This document shows positions 6,776 through 14,196 of a DNA stretch of 35,989 nt, piece by piece. The position numbers and the translations under genes are program-made. Numbering within the stretch: position 1 is the stretch's first letter; each line of letters begins with the position of its first letter. This DNA comes from an uncultured Bacteroidales bacterium (lineage in GTDB: Bacteria; Bacteroidota; Bacteroidia; Bacteroidales; Bacteroidaceae). Below the pieces are notes generated by a model. That model did no database searches. It had not been told where the DNA came from and saw only the letters and a list, made by a program, of their open reading frames with translations. The DNA is taken from positions 1 to 35,989 of the forward strand of contig CACYXI010000048.1 of assembly GCA_902778265.1 (NCBI GenBank), in the 5' to 3' direction.

Positions 6776-7963
6776 ATGATGAAAAAGATTATAACCTCAT
6801 TACTTATTATGCTTACCGCGGTTAGCGGATGGGCACAGGAGTCAAAGGCTTCTGACGAAAAGCCTATTGCCCCAGTCATTGTTGAAGGCAATGTCGAGCG
6901 TGTGCCTGATGGGACAGTCATTATTTTATGCCAGTTTACTAGCCAGCACTTGAGTCCTTTCGGGCCACAGGCAAAGGATACCATAAGAAATGGTAAATTT
7001 AGAATTGTTTTACCCTTGGAGAAAAAGTATGAGGTATTTTGTTTGTGGACTCCGAATCTTCGAGGCGGTTTTACATTCGTTTATGCTTCTCCTGGCACGA
7101 CAACAACAGTAACAGGTGTCGGAATTCGCTATGAGAATTGGTATGTAAAGAATGATAATCCGATACAGAAAGAGGCGAATGAATATCGTGCATACTTGGA
7201 CGAGAAGATTCCTGGATATTATGATTTGATGCGAAGAAAAGACTGGATTGATGAAGATGATGATGAGTATGATTTAGTGAGAAAAAAGTGGAAAGAGGCA
7301 GACTCCCTATTTGTTGAGCGTATGACGGAATTCATGCAAGACAGGGAATATAGTCCTGTTTTTGATAAGTATATTTTAGATATTTCAAGAAGGATACGTT
7401 TCAGTGGAAATAATGCACAAAGAGATAAGGCTGCTAAGCTGTTGGAAAAAGCTCCAAAGGTAGAAAATAGATGGGATAATGAATATATCTTTGAGGCAAG
7501 AAATGATTTGATGCCAAAGTTTGAGCCTATTAAGATTGGCGAGAAGTTGCATGATTTCGTGCTCTATGACCATCAGGGCAAGGAGCATCACTTGACGGAA
7601 TTCAACGATAATGGCAAGTTCCTTCTGCTTGAATTCAATTCAAGAACGTGTAAGGGATGTATGGAGCATCGTCAGTATGATGCCCTTAACAGCCTCTTTA
7701 AGAATTATTCTGACAAGGTTGATATGCTTATGGTGAATTGTGATTCTCAGTATTATTGGGATATAGAATGCAAAGATCCTAATAAGTATGGCAGAGACCC
7801 TTGGAACGAATGGAATGACAAGAAAAATGCAGAGGATATTATGCAGAGGTTCGGATTGACTGGTCCTGCTTATTTCTTCGTCTCTCAAGATGGCACGATT
7901 CTTGGAAGAATAAGCGATCAAGAGGATTTGAAGGCAGCTATTGCGAAGTATTTCAAGCTATGA
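6776..7963 (+). CDS. Secreted TlpA-like thioredoxin with DUF4369-like N-domain, copy 3
   Basis: 395 residues. The first ~48 residues are almost identical to copy 2, also at the DNA level, then the DUF4369-like domain (about 49-118) diverges strongly before the linker and thioredoxin domain become similar again. The redox motif is C292-K-G-C295 (RTCKGCMEHRQ), the third CxxC variant in the cluster. The cis-Pro is present (Pro364, LTGPAYFF). The SPDG found in copies 1 and 2 is SQDG here. It ends 14 bases before a hairpin terminator, closing the operon. Role is likely periplasmic disulfide chemistry; partner unknown. Confidence 0.84.
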   Translation: MMKKIITSLLIMLTAVSGWAQESKASDEKPIAPVIVEGNVERVPDGTVIILCQFTSQHLSPFGPQAKDTIRNGKFRIVLPLEKKYEVFCLWTPNLRGGFTFVYASPGTTTTVTGVGIRYENWYVKNDNPIQKEANEYRAYLDEKIPGYYDLMRRKDWIDEDDDEYDLVRKKWKEADSLFVERMTEFMQDREYSPVFDKYILDISRRIRFSGNNAQRDKAAKLLEKAPKVENRWDNEYIFEARNDLMPKFEPIKIGEKLHDFVLYDHQGKEHHLTEFNDNGKFLLLEFNSRTCKGCMEHRQYDALNSLFKNYSDKVDMLMVNCDSQYYWDIECKDPNKYGRDPWNEWNDKKNAEDIMQRFGLTGPAYFFVSQDGTILGRISDQEDLKAAIAKYFKL

Positions 7964-7976
7964 ATTGGATATGAGA

Positions 7977-8007
7977 AAAGGCTCACCCAATATATGAGTG
8001 AGCCTTT
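7977..8007 (+). terminator. Hairpin between convergent tlpA cluster and acyl-CoA ligase
   Basis: AAAGGCTCAC (7977-7986) and GTGAGCCTTT (7998-8007) form a perfect 10-bp stem with an 11-base loop. T-rich sequence follows on the plus strand. Because the genes converge here, the structure may stop transcription from both sides. Confidence 0.7.
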
Positions 8008-8045
8008 ACTATCTACATTATACTTTACACTTTCTACTTTACCCT

Positions 8046-9701
8046 TTACTTATAGAGATATCGCTTGATACTCTTCTTCGGAGTCTTCTCGAACTCCTCC
8101 TCGTGAATCTCGATTGCAGCAAGTTTGCAGTACGCTGGTTGGGTGGCGTTGAGAGTCTGGCGGTTCTGCTCCATTGCCTTCTTGATCTGGTCCATTGAGA
8201 GGTTCTGGGCTTTTGCTTCATCGAAGTCAGGGTAAACAAGTCCGACCAACTTGTCCTCACGCTGCACCACGATGCTCTCAACCACGAGAGGAAGGGAATT
8301 GAGCGCATCCTCTATCTCCTCTGGGAAGATGTTCTGACCACTTGCACCGAGAAGCATGTTCTTTGAGCGTCCCTTGATGAAGATATTACCTCTTGAGTCG
8401 ATAACACCGAGGTCGCCTGTATGATACCAGCCCTCAGCATCGAGAGCCTGCTTGGTAGCCTCCTCGTTCTTGAAGTAGCCGAGCATCACGTTCATACCGC
8501 GAGTAAGGATCTCACCTGGTATTCTGCGAGGGTTAGCAGAGTCAATCTTAACCTCCATGTTCACAACAGCCTTTCCGCAAGAGCCTGGTACGTGGTCTTT
8601 CCAGTCGTTGTATGAGATAATAGGTGCGCACTCCGTTGCTCCATATCCCACGGTGAAAGGCAATCCAATGAAGTGTAGGAACTGCTCGATCTCCTGATTG
8701 AAGGCTGCACCGCCGATAATGATTTCGTAGAAACGACCACCGAAAGCCTTCTCAACCTCTGCACGAATCTTTTCGCGAACCTTTTGCGAAACCAATGGAG
8801 TCTTGAGCAGAATCTTCATTGCTGGAGTTTCGAGCTTAGGCAGAACTTTCTTCCTGATAATCTTCTCGATGACCAAAGGTACTGCGATGATGACCACAGG
8901 CTTGATCTCTGCAAATGCCTGAGCCACAACGGCAGGTGAAGGGATTCGGGTGAGGAAGAAGATATGACAGCCTGATGCAAACTCCTTGATAAACTCGAAT
9001 GCCATACCATACATGTGAGCCATTGGCAGGATGCTGATGGTGTTGTCGCCTGGATGAAGACACTTGTCGAGAGCCTCGTTGGCAAAGAGGAGGTTGCTCC
9101 ACATGGCGCGGTATGGAATCATAACACCCTTGGAGAAGCCTGTTGTGCCTGACGTGTAGTTGATAAGTGCCAGTTCGTCAGGATTCTGCTCCTTATAGTA
9201 GTTCACCATTTCCTTGCGGAAATATTTTGGGAATTTCTGGCCGAAAAGCAGGTTGAGGTTTTCACGTGCATAGGTGAGTTTTTCTGAACGTGAGAGCATG
9301 AGGGAATAGTCGGGTATGTTGATTATTCCGAGCAGGTCAGGCATTTTCTCTGCGTCAATCTGTGTAGATACCACGTCGCCCACGAAGAGAATCTTTGCCT
9401 CAGAATGGTTTACGATGTTATGAATCTGATCGGCTGTAAATTCATGAAGAATAGGAACTGCGACAGCTCCGTATGTAAATGTGGCAAGGAAGGCAACAGC
9501 CCAGTTGCTCATATTACGTCCGCATAGAGCAATCTTATCGCCCTTCTGAATACCTCCTTGTTCAAACATGATGTGGAGCTTTTCAATCTTACGGGCTACA
9601 TCCTGATACTGAAGCGTAACGCCCTTGTAGTCAGTCAGTGCATCGAAGTTCCAATACTTCTTAATGCTTTCCTCTATACATGCATTAAAACTATTTTCCA
9701 T
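8046..9701 (-). CDS. AMP-forming long-chain acyl-CoA synthetase-like protein
   Basis: 551 residues from the ATG at 9701 (MENSFNACIEESIKKYW). A longer frame to 9773 is rejected because the promoter lies inside it. The ANL-superfamily signatures are all present: P-loop YTSGTTGFSKG (182-192), A5 motif GYGATECAP, A7 YHTGDLG, A8 KNMLLGASGQNIFPEEIE and the C-terminal lysine motif TPKKSIKRYLYK. These enzymes activate a carboxylic acid with ATP and then form the CoA thioester. Substrate length cannot be told from sequence; fatty acid is most likely (FadD type). It is monocistronic, convergent with the tlpA cluster and divergent from ftsY. Confidence 0.9.
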   Translation of the reverse strand: MENSFNACIEESIKKYWNFDALTDYKGVTLQYQDVARKIEKLHIMFEQGGIQKGDKIALCGRNMSNWAVAFLATFTYGAVAVPILHEFTADQIHNIVNHSEAKILFVGDVVSTQIDAEKMPDLLGIINIPDYSLMLSRSEKLTYARENLNLLFGQKFPKYFRKEMVNYYKEQNPDELALINYTSGTTGFSKGVMIPYRAMWSNLLFANEALDKCLHPGDNTISILPMAHMYGMAFEFIKEFASGCHIFFLTRIPSPAVVAQAFAEIKPVVIIAVPLVIEKIIRKKVLPKLETPAMKILLKTPLVSQKVREKIRAEVEKAFGGRFYEIIIGGAAFNQEIEQFLHFIGLPFTVGYGATECAPIISYNDWKDHVPGSCGKAVVNMEVKIDSANPRRIPGEILTRGMNVMLGYFKNEEATKQALDAEGWYHTGDLGVIDSRGNIFIKGRSKNMLLGASGQNIFPEEIEDALNSLPLVVESIVVQREDKLVGLVYPDFDEAKAQNLSMDQIKKAMEQNRQTLNATQPAYCKLAAIEIHEEEFEKTPKKSIKRYLYK

Positions 9702-9748
9702 ATTGTTGTTTATTGCAAAAGATATTGCACAATTTTCCTTTTGGTGTG

Positions 9749-9780
9749 CAAAGGTACAGACTTTTCTGCACATTTCAAAA
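9749..9780 (-). promoter_or_regulatory. Promoter of the acyl-CoA ligase gene
   Basis: Read on the minus strand, TTTTG (9776-9780) is a -33 element and TACCTTTG (9749-9756) a -7 element, with a 19-base spacer. This is a near-ideal Bacteroidetes promoter. Transcription would start near 9742, which fixes the start codon at 9701 rather than 9773. Confidence 0.8.
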
Positions 9781-9913
9781 TCTTATGTGCAATTTTTTCA
9801 TTTTCGTTCGATAAAATGGGCAAAAACACTATTTTGTTGCTCAATTATGAGATAAATCACCTTATTTTATGTATTTTTTGCTTCTATATCAGCGAAATGT
9901 CATTTTTTTTTCT

Positions 9914-9921
9914 TAATTTTG
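9914..9921 (+). promoter_or_regulatory. Possible -7 element upstream of ftsY
   Basis: TAATTTTG followed by CAAGC fits TAnnTTTG and lies 38 bases before the chosen ftsY start. No clear TTTG is found 18-21 bases upstream, so confidence is moderate. Confidence 0.5.
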
Positions 9922-9959
9922 CAAGCAAGTTTTATTTTTATAAAGATAAAAAACGAATT

Positions 9960-10913
9960 ATGGGATTTTTCGGCTTTTTTAGCAAAGAGAAGAAAGAGAC
10001 GCTTGACAAGGGTCTTGAGAAAACCAAGATGGGCATGTTTGACAAGATAGCTCGTGCCGTGGCTGGCAAGAGTAAGGTGGATGACGACGTGCTCGACGAC
10101 CTTGAGGAAGTGCTTATTACAAGTGATGTGGGTGTTGATACAACACTCAAGATTATTGAGCGTATAGAGAAGCGTGTGGCGCGTGACAAGTACGTTTCAA
10201 CGAAGGAACTTAACGGCATCCTCCGTGATGAGATTGCGTCTCTTCTTGCCGAGAACCATTCAGATGACCTTGACGATTGGGATCTCCCATCTGACCATAA
10301 GCCTTATGTCATTCTCGTCGTTGGCGTGAATGGAGTGGGTAAGACAACTACCATCGGCAAGCTCGCTTGGCAGTTCAAGCAGGCTGGCAAGAAGGTGTTC
10401 CTCGGTGCTGCCGACACATTCCGTGCTGCTGCCGTTGAGCAGATCTGCATCTGGGGAGAGCGCGTTGGCGTTACCGTAATCAAGCAGCAGATGGGCTCTG
10501 ACCCTGCATCCGTTGCTTTTGACACTATCTCTTCTGCCAAGGCAAACGGAGCTGATGTGGTGATTATTGATACTGCAGGTCGTCTGCACAACAAGGTTGG
10601 CTTGATGAATGAGCTGAAGAAAATTAAGGACGTGATGAAGAAGGTAATGCCAGATGCACCAGACGAGGTGATGCTCGTTCTTGACGGCTCTACTGGTCAG
10701 AACGCCTTTGAGCAGGCAAAGCAGTTTGCGGCCGTAACACAGATCTCAAGCATGGCTATAACCAAACTCGACGGTACTGCAAAGGGTGGCGTGGTGATTG
10801 GTATCAGCGACCAGTTGAAAGTTCCTGTGAAGTATATAGGTCTTGGTGAGGGAATGACCGACCTTCAGTTGTTTAACAAGAGGCAGTTTGTTAACTCACT
10901 TTTCGGAGAATGA
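9960..10913 (+). CDS. ftsY: Signal recognition particle receptor FtsY
   Basis: 317 residues from ATG at 9960 (MGFFGFFSKEKKETLDKGLE). The open frame extends 402 bases further upstream, but that part is AT-rich, crosses the promoters and has no family likeness. After a short N region and the helical N domain (about 20-105) comes the SRP-type GTPase: P-loop GVNGVGKTT (122-130), DTFRAAAVEQ (152-161), DTAGR (204-208), TKLDGTAKGG (268-277) and GLGEGMTDL (294-302). FtsY docks the SRP-ribosome complex at the membrane for cotranslational insertion. The acidic A domain of E. coli FtsY is absent, as in many Bacteroidetes. It overlaps rimO by 4 bases. Confidence 0.96.
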   Translation: MGFFGFFSKEKKETLDKGLEKTKMGMFDKIARAVAGKSKVDDDVLDDLEEVLITSDVGVDTTLKIIERIEKRVARDKYVSTKELNGILRDEIASLLAENHSDDLDDWDLPSDHKPYVILVVGVNGVGKTTTIGKLAWQFKQAGKKVFLGAADTFRAAAVEQICIWGERVGVTVIKQQMGSDPASVAFDTISSAKANGADVVIIDTAGRLHNKVGLMNELKKIKDVMKKVMPDAPDEVMLVLDGSTGQNAFEQAKQFAAVTQISSMAITKLDGTAKGGVVIGISDQLKVPVKYIGLGEGMTDLQLFNKRQFVNSLFGE

Positions 10914-12217
10914 AGAAAAATCAGATAGACATAATAACCCTTGGATGTTCCAAGAATCTTGTGGATAGCGAATCTCTTATGCGAATGTTTCAGCGTAAGG
11001 GATTTGTTTGTAAACATGACGCGGAGCATGTTGAGGGCGAGTATGTGGTGATAAACACCTGTGGCTTTATCGAGGATGCCAAGCAGGAGAGCATAGATAC
11101 CATACTTGAGTTCGCACAGGCTCGCGAGGAGGGGCTGATTGGTGGACTTTACGTTATGGGCTGTCTTTCACAGAGGTATCAGAAGGAACTTGAGGCTGAG
11201 ATTCCGCAGGTGGATAAATATTACGGCAAGTTCAACTATAAGCAGTTGCTTGAGGATCTTCCTGCACCTACGCAAAAGGCTGGCGACAAGGTTTCTGTAA
11301 AGCAGAATACCACGCCTTCACACTATTCATATATAAAGATTAGTGAGGGGTGTGACCGTAATTGCGCTTATTGTGCAATACCTATCATTACTGGCAAGCA
11401 TGTGTCACGTCCGAAGGAGGAGATACTCGACGAGGTTCGTGCTCTTGTTGCCGAGGGCGTGAAGGAGTTTCAGATTATTGCTCAGGAACTTACATACTAT
11501 GGCGTGGACCTTTATGGCAAGCGTAAGATAGCTGAGCTTATCGACGAGATGGCGCAGATTAAGGGCGTGAAGTGGATAAGGCTTCACTATGCCTACCCAA
11601 ATCAGTTCCCTATGGAATTGCTCGACGTGATGCGCCGTAATGATAATGTATGTAAGTATCTTGACATCGCCCTTCAGCATATCTCAGACCGTATGCTTGA
11701 CCGTATGCGCCGTAACACCACCAAGCAGGAGACCATGCACCTTATAGAGGAACTGCGCAAAGCAATGCCAGGCATACATCTTCGTACTACGCTAATGGTT
11801 GGTTTCCCAGGTGAGACCGAAGAGGACTTCCAGGAACTTATGGAGTTCACTCGTTGGGCACGCTTTGAGCGTATGGGAGCTTTTGCCTATTCAGAGGAAG
11901 AGGGAACTTATAGCGCCGAGCATTATGAGGATGATGTTCCGAAGGAAGTCAAGGATGCACGCTTGAGCAAGCTCATGCGTCTGCAACAGGGTATTTCCGC
12001 AGAGATAGAGGCTGAGAAGATTGGCAAGACGATGAAGGTGATCATTGACAGAAGGGAAGGCGACTACTATGTAGGCCGTACCGAGTTCTGTTCGCCAGAG
12101 GTAGATCCAGAGGTTCTTATTCCTGTTGCCAATCGACGTTTGCGCAAAGGATGCTTCTATGATGTGAAGATAACAGGAGCAGAGGAGTTTGACCTTTACG
12201 GAGAAGTTTTAACCTAA
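10910..12217 (+). CDS. rimO: Ribosomal protein S12 methylthiotransferase RimO
   Basis: 435 residues, normal length. It is a radical-SAM enzyme adding a methylthio group to the conserved Asp of ribosomal protein S12. The N-terminal UPF0004 domain supplies one [4Fe-4S] cluster through Cys13 (LGCSKNLVDSE), Cys51 (NTCGFI) and Cys85 (MGCLSQRY). The radical-SAM CxxxCxxC is Cys148, Cys152, Cys155 in EGCDRNCAYCAIP. A TRAM domain fills about 370-435. LGCSKNLVDSE separates it from MiaB. It starts on the ATGA shared with the ftsY stop, so the pair is translationally coupled. Confidence 0.95.
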   Translation: MKKNQIDIITLGCSKNLVDSESLMRMFQRKGFVCKHDAEHVEGEYVVINTCGFIEDAKQESIDTILEFAQAREEGLIGGLYVMGCLSQRYQKELEAEIPQVDKYYGKFNYKQLLEDLPAPTQKAGDKVSVKQNTTPSHYSYIKISEGCDRNCAYCAIPIITGKHVSRPKEEILDEVRALVAEGVKEFQIIAQELTYYGVDLYGKRKIAELIDEMAQIKGVKWIRLHYAYPNQFPMELLDVMRRNDNVCKYLDIALQHISDRMLDRMRRNTTKQETMHLIEELRKAMPGIHLRTTLMVGFPGETEEDFQELMEFTRWARFERMGAFAYSEEEGTYSAEHYEDDVPKEVKDARLSKLMRLQQGISAEIEAEKIGKTMKVIIDRREGDYYVGRTEFCSPEVDPEVLIPVANRRLRKGCFYDVKITGAEEFDLYGEVLT

Positions 12218-12268
12218 ATAAAATGAAGGTTTTTAGGTCGTAATGTCCATTGGCGATGCAGACCTACT

Positions 12269-12290
12269 AACCTTTAACCTTATAACCTTT
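12269..12290 (+). repeat. Short heptamer-like repeats in the leader of the HU gene
   Basis: AACCTTT, AACCTTA and TAACCTTTT follow one another 18-40 bases before the HU start. They resemble, in style only, the CACCYAT heptamers in front of two genes near 22.6 and 23.6 kb. No function is known. Confidence 0.45.
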
Positions 12291-12307
12291 TAACTAATTG
12301 TAAGTTT

Positions 12308-12580
12308 ATGACCAATAAGGAATTTATATCACAGATAGCTAAACAGACTGGCTATAAAATAGACGATGTTCAGAGAATTGTGCGCACGGCGTTCAGTTCA
12401 ATAGCTGATGAACTCGTTGAAGGGGAACCAGCCAATGTTACGGGGCTTGGAATCTTCGAGGTACGCAAGCGTATGGAGCGTATCATAAAGAATCCTTCCA
12501 CAGGACAGAAAATGCTCGTTCCGCCGAAGCTCGTAGTGAATTTTAAACCTTATGGCTCATTAAAGGAAATGCTGAAGTAA
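12308..12580 (+). CDS. HU-family DNA-binding protein (stand-alone)
   Basis: 90 residues, the typical HU/IHF size. [20 protein letters not shown] begins the dimerisation helices, [13 protein letters not shown] forms the first beta strands, and [12 protein letters not shown] is the tip of the DNA-bending arm (consensus NPxTG). The C-terminus [14 protein letters not shown] is also normal. It should dimerise and bend DNA in the nucleoid. The stop is separated by one base from the start of the HU-TM-LysM gene, so the two are almost certainly one operon and the products might heterodimerise (inference). Confidence 0.92.
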   Translation: MTNKEFISQIAKQTGYKIDDVQRIVRTAFSSIADELVEGEPANVTGLGIFEVRKRMERIIKNPSTGQKMLVPPKLVVNFKPYGSLKEMLK

Positions 12581-12581
12581 T

Positions 12582-13919
12582 ATGCTTACAATTAGAGATT
12601 TAGCTGAGGTGCTGGTGCAGAAGCATCAGTTGGATTCGCGTAGTGCGGAGATGTTCCTGAATGTTGTCATTGAGACTATCCATGAAGGACTGAAGAACGA
12701 CCGCGTAGTGAAGGTAAAGGGCTTTGGCACTTTCAAACTTACGGCTGTTCGTGAGCGTGAGAGTATTAACGTAAATACTGGTGAGCGTGTGGTTATCTCC
12801 AGTCACGACAAGGTGTCGTTTACTCCCGATGCCGTATTGCGTGACTTGGTAAACAAGCCATTCGCTCAGTTTGATACTGTTGTCCTTGCTGATGGTGTTG
12901 ACTTTGAGGATATGCCTGAGATTGACACGGAAGAGAGTGACCCTATTGCCGATGAAGTCGTTGAAATGCCAGTTCCTGCACAGGAAGAGGCAAAGGTGGT
13001 GGCTATGCAGGTAGAGCCAAAAACAGAGCTAGAATCTGTTGTTGAACCAGAGCCAATCGTAGAACCTGAGCCAGAGCCTGTACAAGAGGCTGAACCTGTG
13101 GCCGTTGCTGAGCCAAAACCAGTTGCAGAGCCTATGCCAGAACCACAGCCTGTTATAGAACCTGAGCCGGAAGTAGAGCAGCCAGAGCCAGAGGCTCCTG
13201 CTGAGGAGGAAGTAGAGGCTCCTGTTGTTCAAGAAACTCCGGATGTTCCGGAGGATCCGGAAGAACCGGTGATTCCGGAAGAGCCGGAAACTCCAGAAGA
13301 GCCTGAAGAGGAACAGGAAGAAGAGCAGCCCGACTACATCTCTGAGTTCTACGATGATGAGAACAACGAGTGCAAGAAGGTGTTCTTGATGTACGCTATA
13401 ATCGTGAACGTAATTGTTGCTGCCTTGTTCTTCGTCTTCGGATATTATGCCCGCTCAACCAATCTTCTCGGAATAGAGAAAGAAACTGCTGTGGAAACTG
13501 CGGCTCCTACTGTAGAGCAGGCCGAGACTACAACGCCGAAGGCAGCGGAAACAACTGCCCCTGCTAAGGCGGAGGAAAGCAAGCCTGCCATTGAGAAGAA
13601 AGAAGAACCGTCAGAGGAAAAGAAACCTGTTGCAGAGCCTAAAAAGGAAGAGAAGTCTGAGCCAAAGGCTGAGAGTACTTCGAAATATGATAGCGACCCA
13701 CGTGTCAGGACTGGTGCTTATCGTATTGTAGGTGTTGCCAATACCATAACCGTGAAGAGTGGTCAGACTATAAAGTCAATTTCCAAGACCTATCTCGGTG
13801 CTGGTATGGAATGCTATGTAGAGGCATTCAATGGTGGAATAACCGAACTCAAGGAAGGACAGACAATCAAGATTCCTAAGCTTGAACTCAAGAAAAAAGG
13901 CGCGAAAGCAAAGAAATAA
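12582..13919 (+). CDS. HU domain - acidic linker - transmembrane helix - LysM fusion protein
   Basis: 445 residues with four parts. Residues 1-92 are a full HU-like DNA-binding domain ([24 protein letters not shown], with N-x-x-T-G-E-R at the arm tip). Residues about 110-260 are a long Pro/Glu/Val linker with EPEPxPV-type repeats and almost no basic residues. Residues 267-289 form one transmembrane helix ([21 protein letters not shown]) preceded by KK. Residues 300-370 are an Ala/Glu/Lys/Thr linker, and 387-433 a LysM-like module ([20 protein letters not shown], then [13 protein letters not shown]). Predicted topology is N-inside: DNA binding in the cytoplasm, LysM in the periplasm able to touch peptidoglycan. 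A nucleoid-to-wall tether is inferred from architecture only. A terminator follows. Confidence 0.85.
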   Translation: MLTIRDLAEVLVQKHQLDSRSAEMFLNVVIETIHEGLKNDRVVKVKGFGTFKLTAVRERESINVNTGERVVISSHDKVSFTPDAVLRDLVNKPFAQFDTVVLADGVDFEDMPEIDTEESDPIADEVVEMPVPAQEEAKVVAMQVEPKTELESVVEPEPIVEPEPEPVQEAEPVAVAEPKPVAEPMPEPQPVIEPEPEVEQPEPEAPAEEEVEAPVVQETPDVPEDPEEPVIPEEPETPEEPEEEQEEEQPDYISEFYDDENNECKKVFLMYAIIVNVIVAALFFVFGYYARSTNLLGIEKETAVETAAPTVEQAETTTPKAAETTAPAKAEESKPAIEKKEEPSEEKKPVAEPKKEEKSEPKAESTSKYDSDPRVRTGAYRIVGVANTITVKSGQTIKSISKTYLGAGMECYVEAFNGGITELKEGQTIKIPKLELKKKGAKAKK

Positions 13920-13930
13920 AGCTCTTTACG

Positions 13931-13964
13931 AAAAACGACGTGGTGTTGTCATCACGCCGTTTTT
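13931..13964 (+). terminator. Terminator after the HU-TM-LysM gene
   Basis: AAAAACG (13931-13937) pairs with CGTTTTT and inside it CGTGGTG pairs with CATCACG (one G-T pair) around TTGT. The A-rich left and T-rich right arms give the usual terminator shape 12 bases past the stop. Confidence 0.7.
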
Positions 13965-14104
13965 ACGTATCTGTGCTTATGCTGAGTGGTGGTTAGATAT
14001 GGGTAAAATTGCCTTTTAAGATGGTAGTTTGTTGAACTGCCCGCAAATCCTCTTTGTGAAAAGTTAAAAAGTTGAAAAGTATATGAAATGACAAGAATTT
14101 TATG

Positions 14105-14112
14105 TATCTTTG
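14105..14112 (+). promoter_or_regulatory. Promoter -7 element upstream of ileS
   Basis: TATCTTTG followed by CAC fits TAnnTTTG and lies 85 bases before the chosen ileS start. A TTG at 14072-14074 is too far upstream (30 bases) to be a standard -33 element. No T-box-like structure is recognised. Confidence 0.6.
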
Positions 14113-14196
14113 CACACTAAAATTAGAGATGTGTATTAGCCAATGGGCTTCTATGCTTCTAAATACAAGAAAGTAAGAAAAATCATATACATACCA

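Noticed and set aside
9558-9959. 134-residue N-terminal extension of FtsY
   Set aside because: AT-rich, crosses two promoters and the start of the divergent ligase gene, no similarity to an FtsY A domain; MGFFGFF at 9960 is a proper start.
13029-13232. 67-residue Trp/Leu/Arg-rich minus-strand frame
   Set aside because: Mirror of the Pro/Glu codon repeats in the HU-TM-LysM linker.
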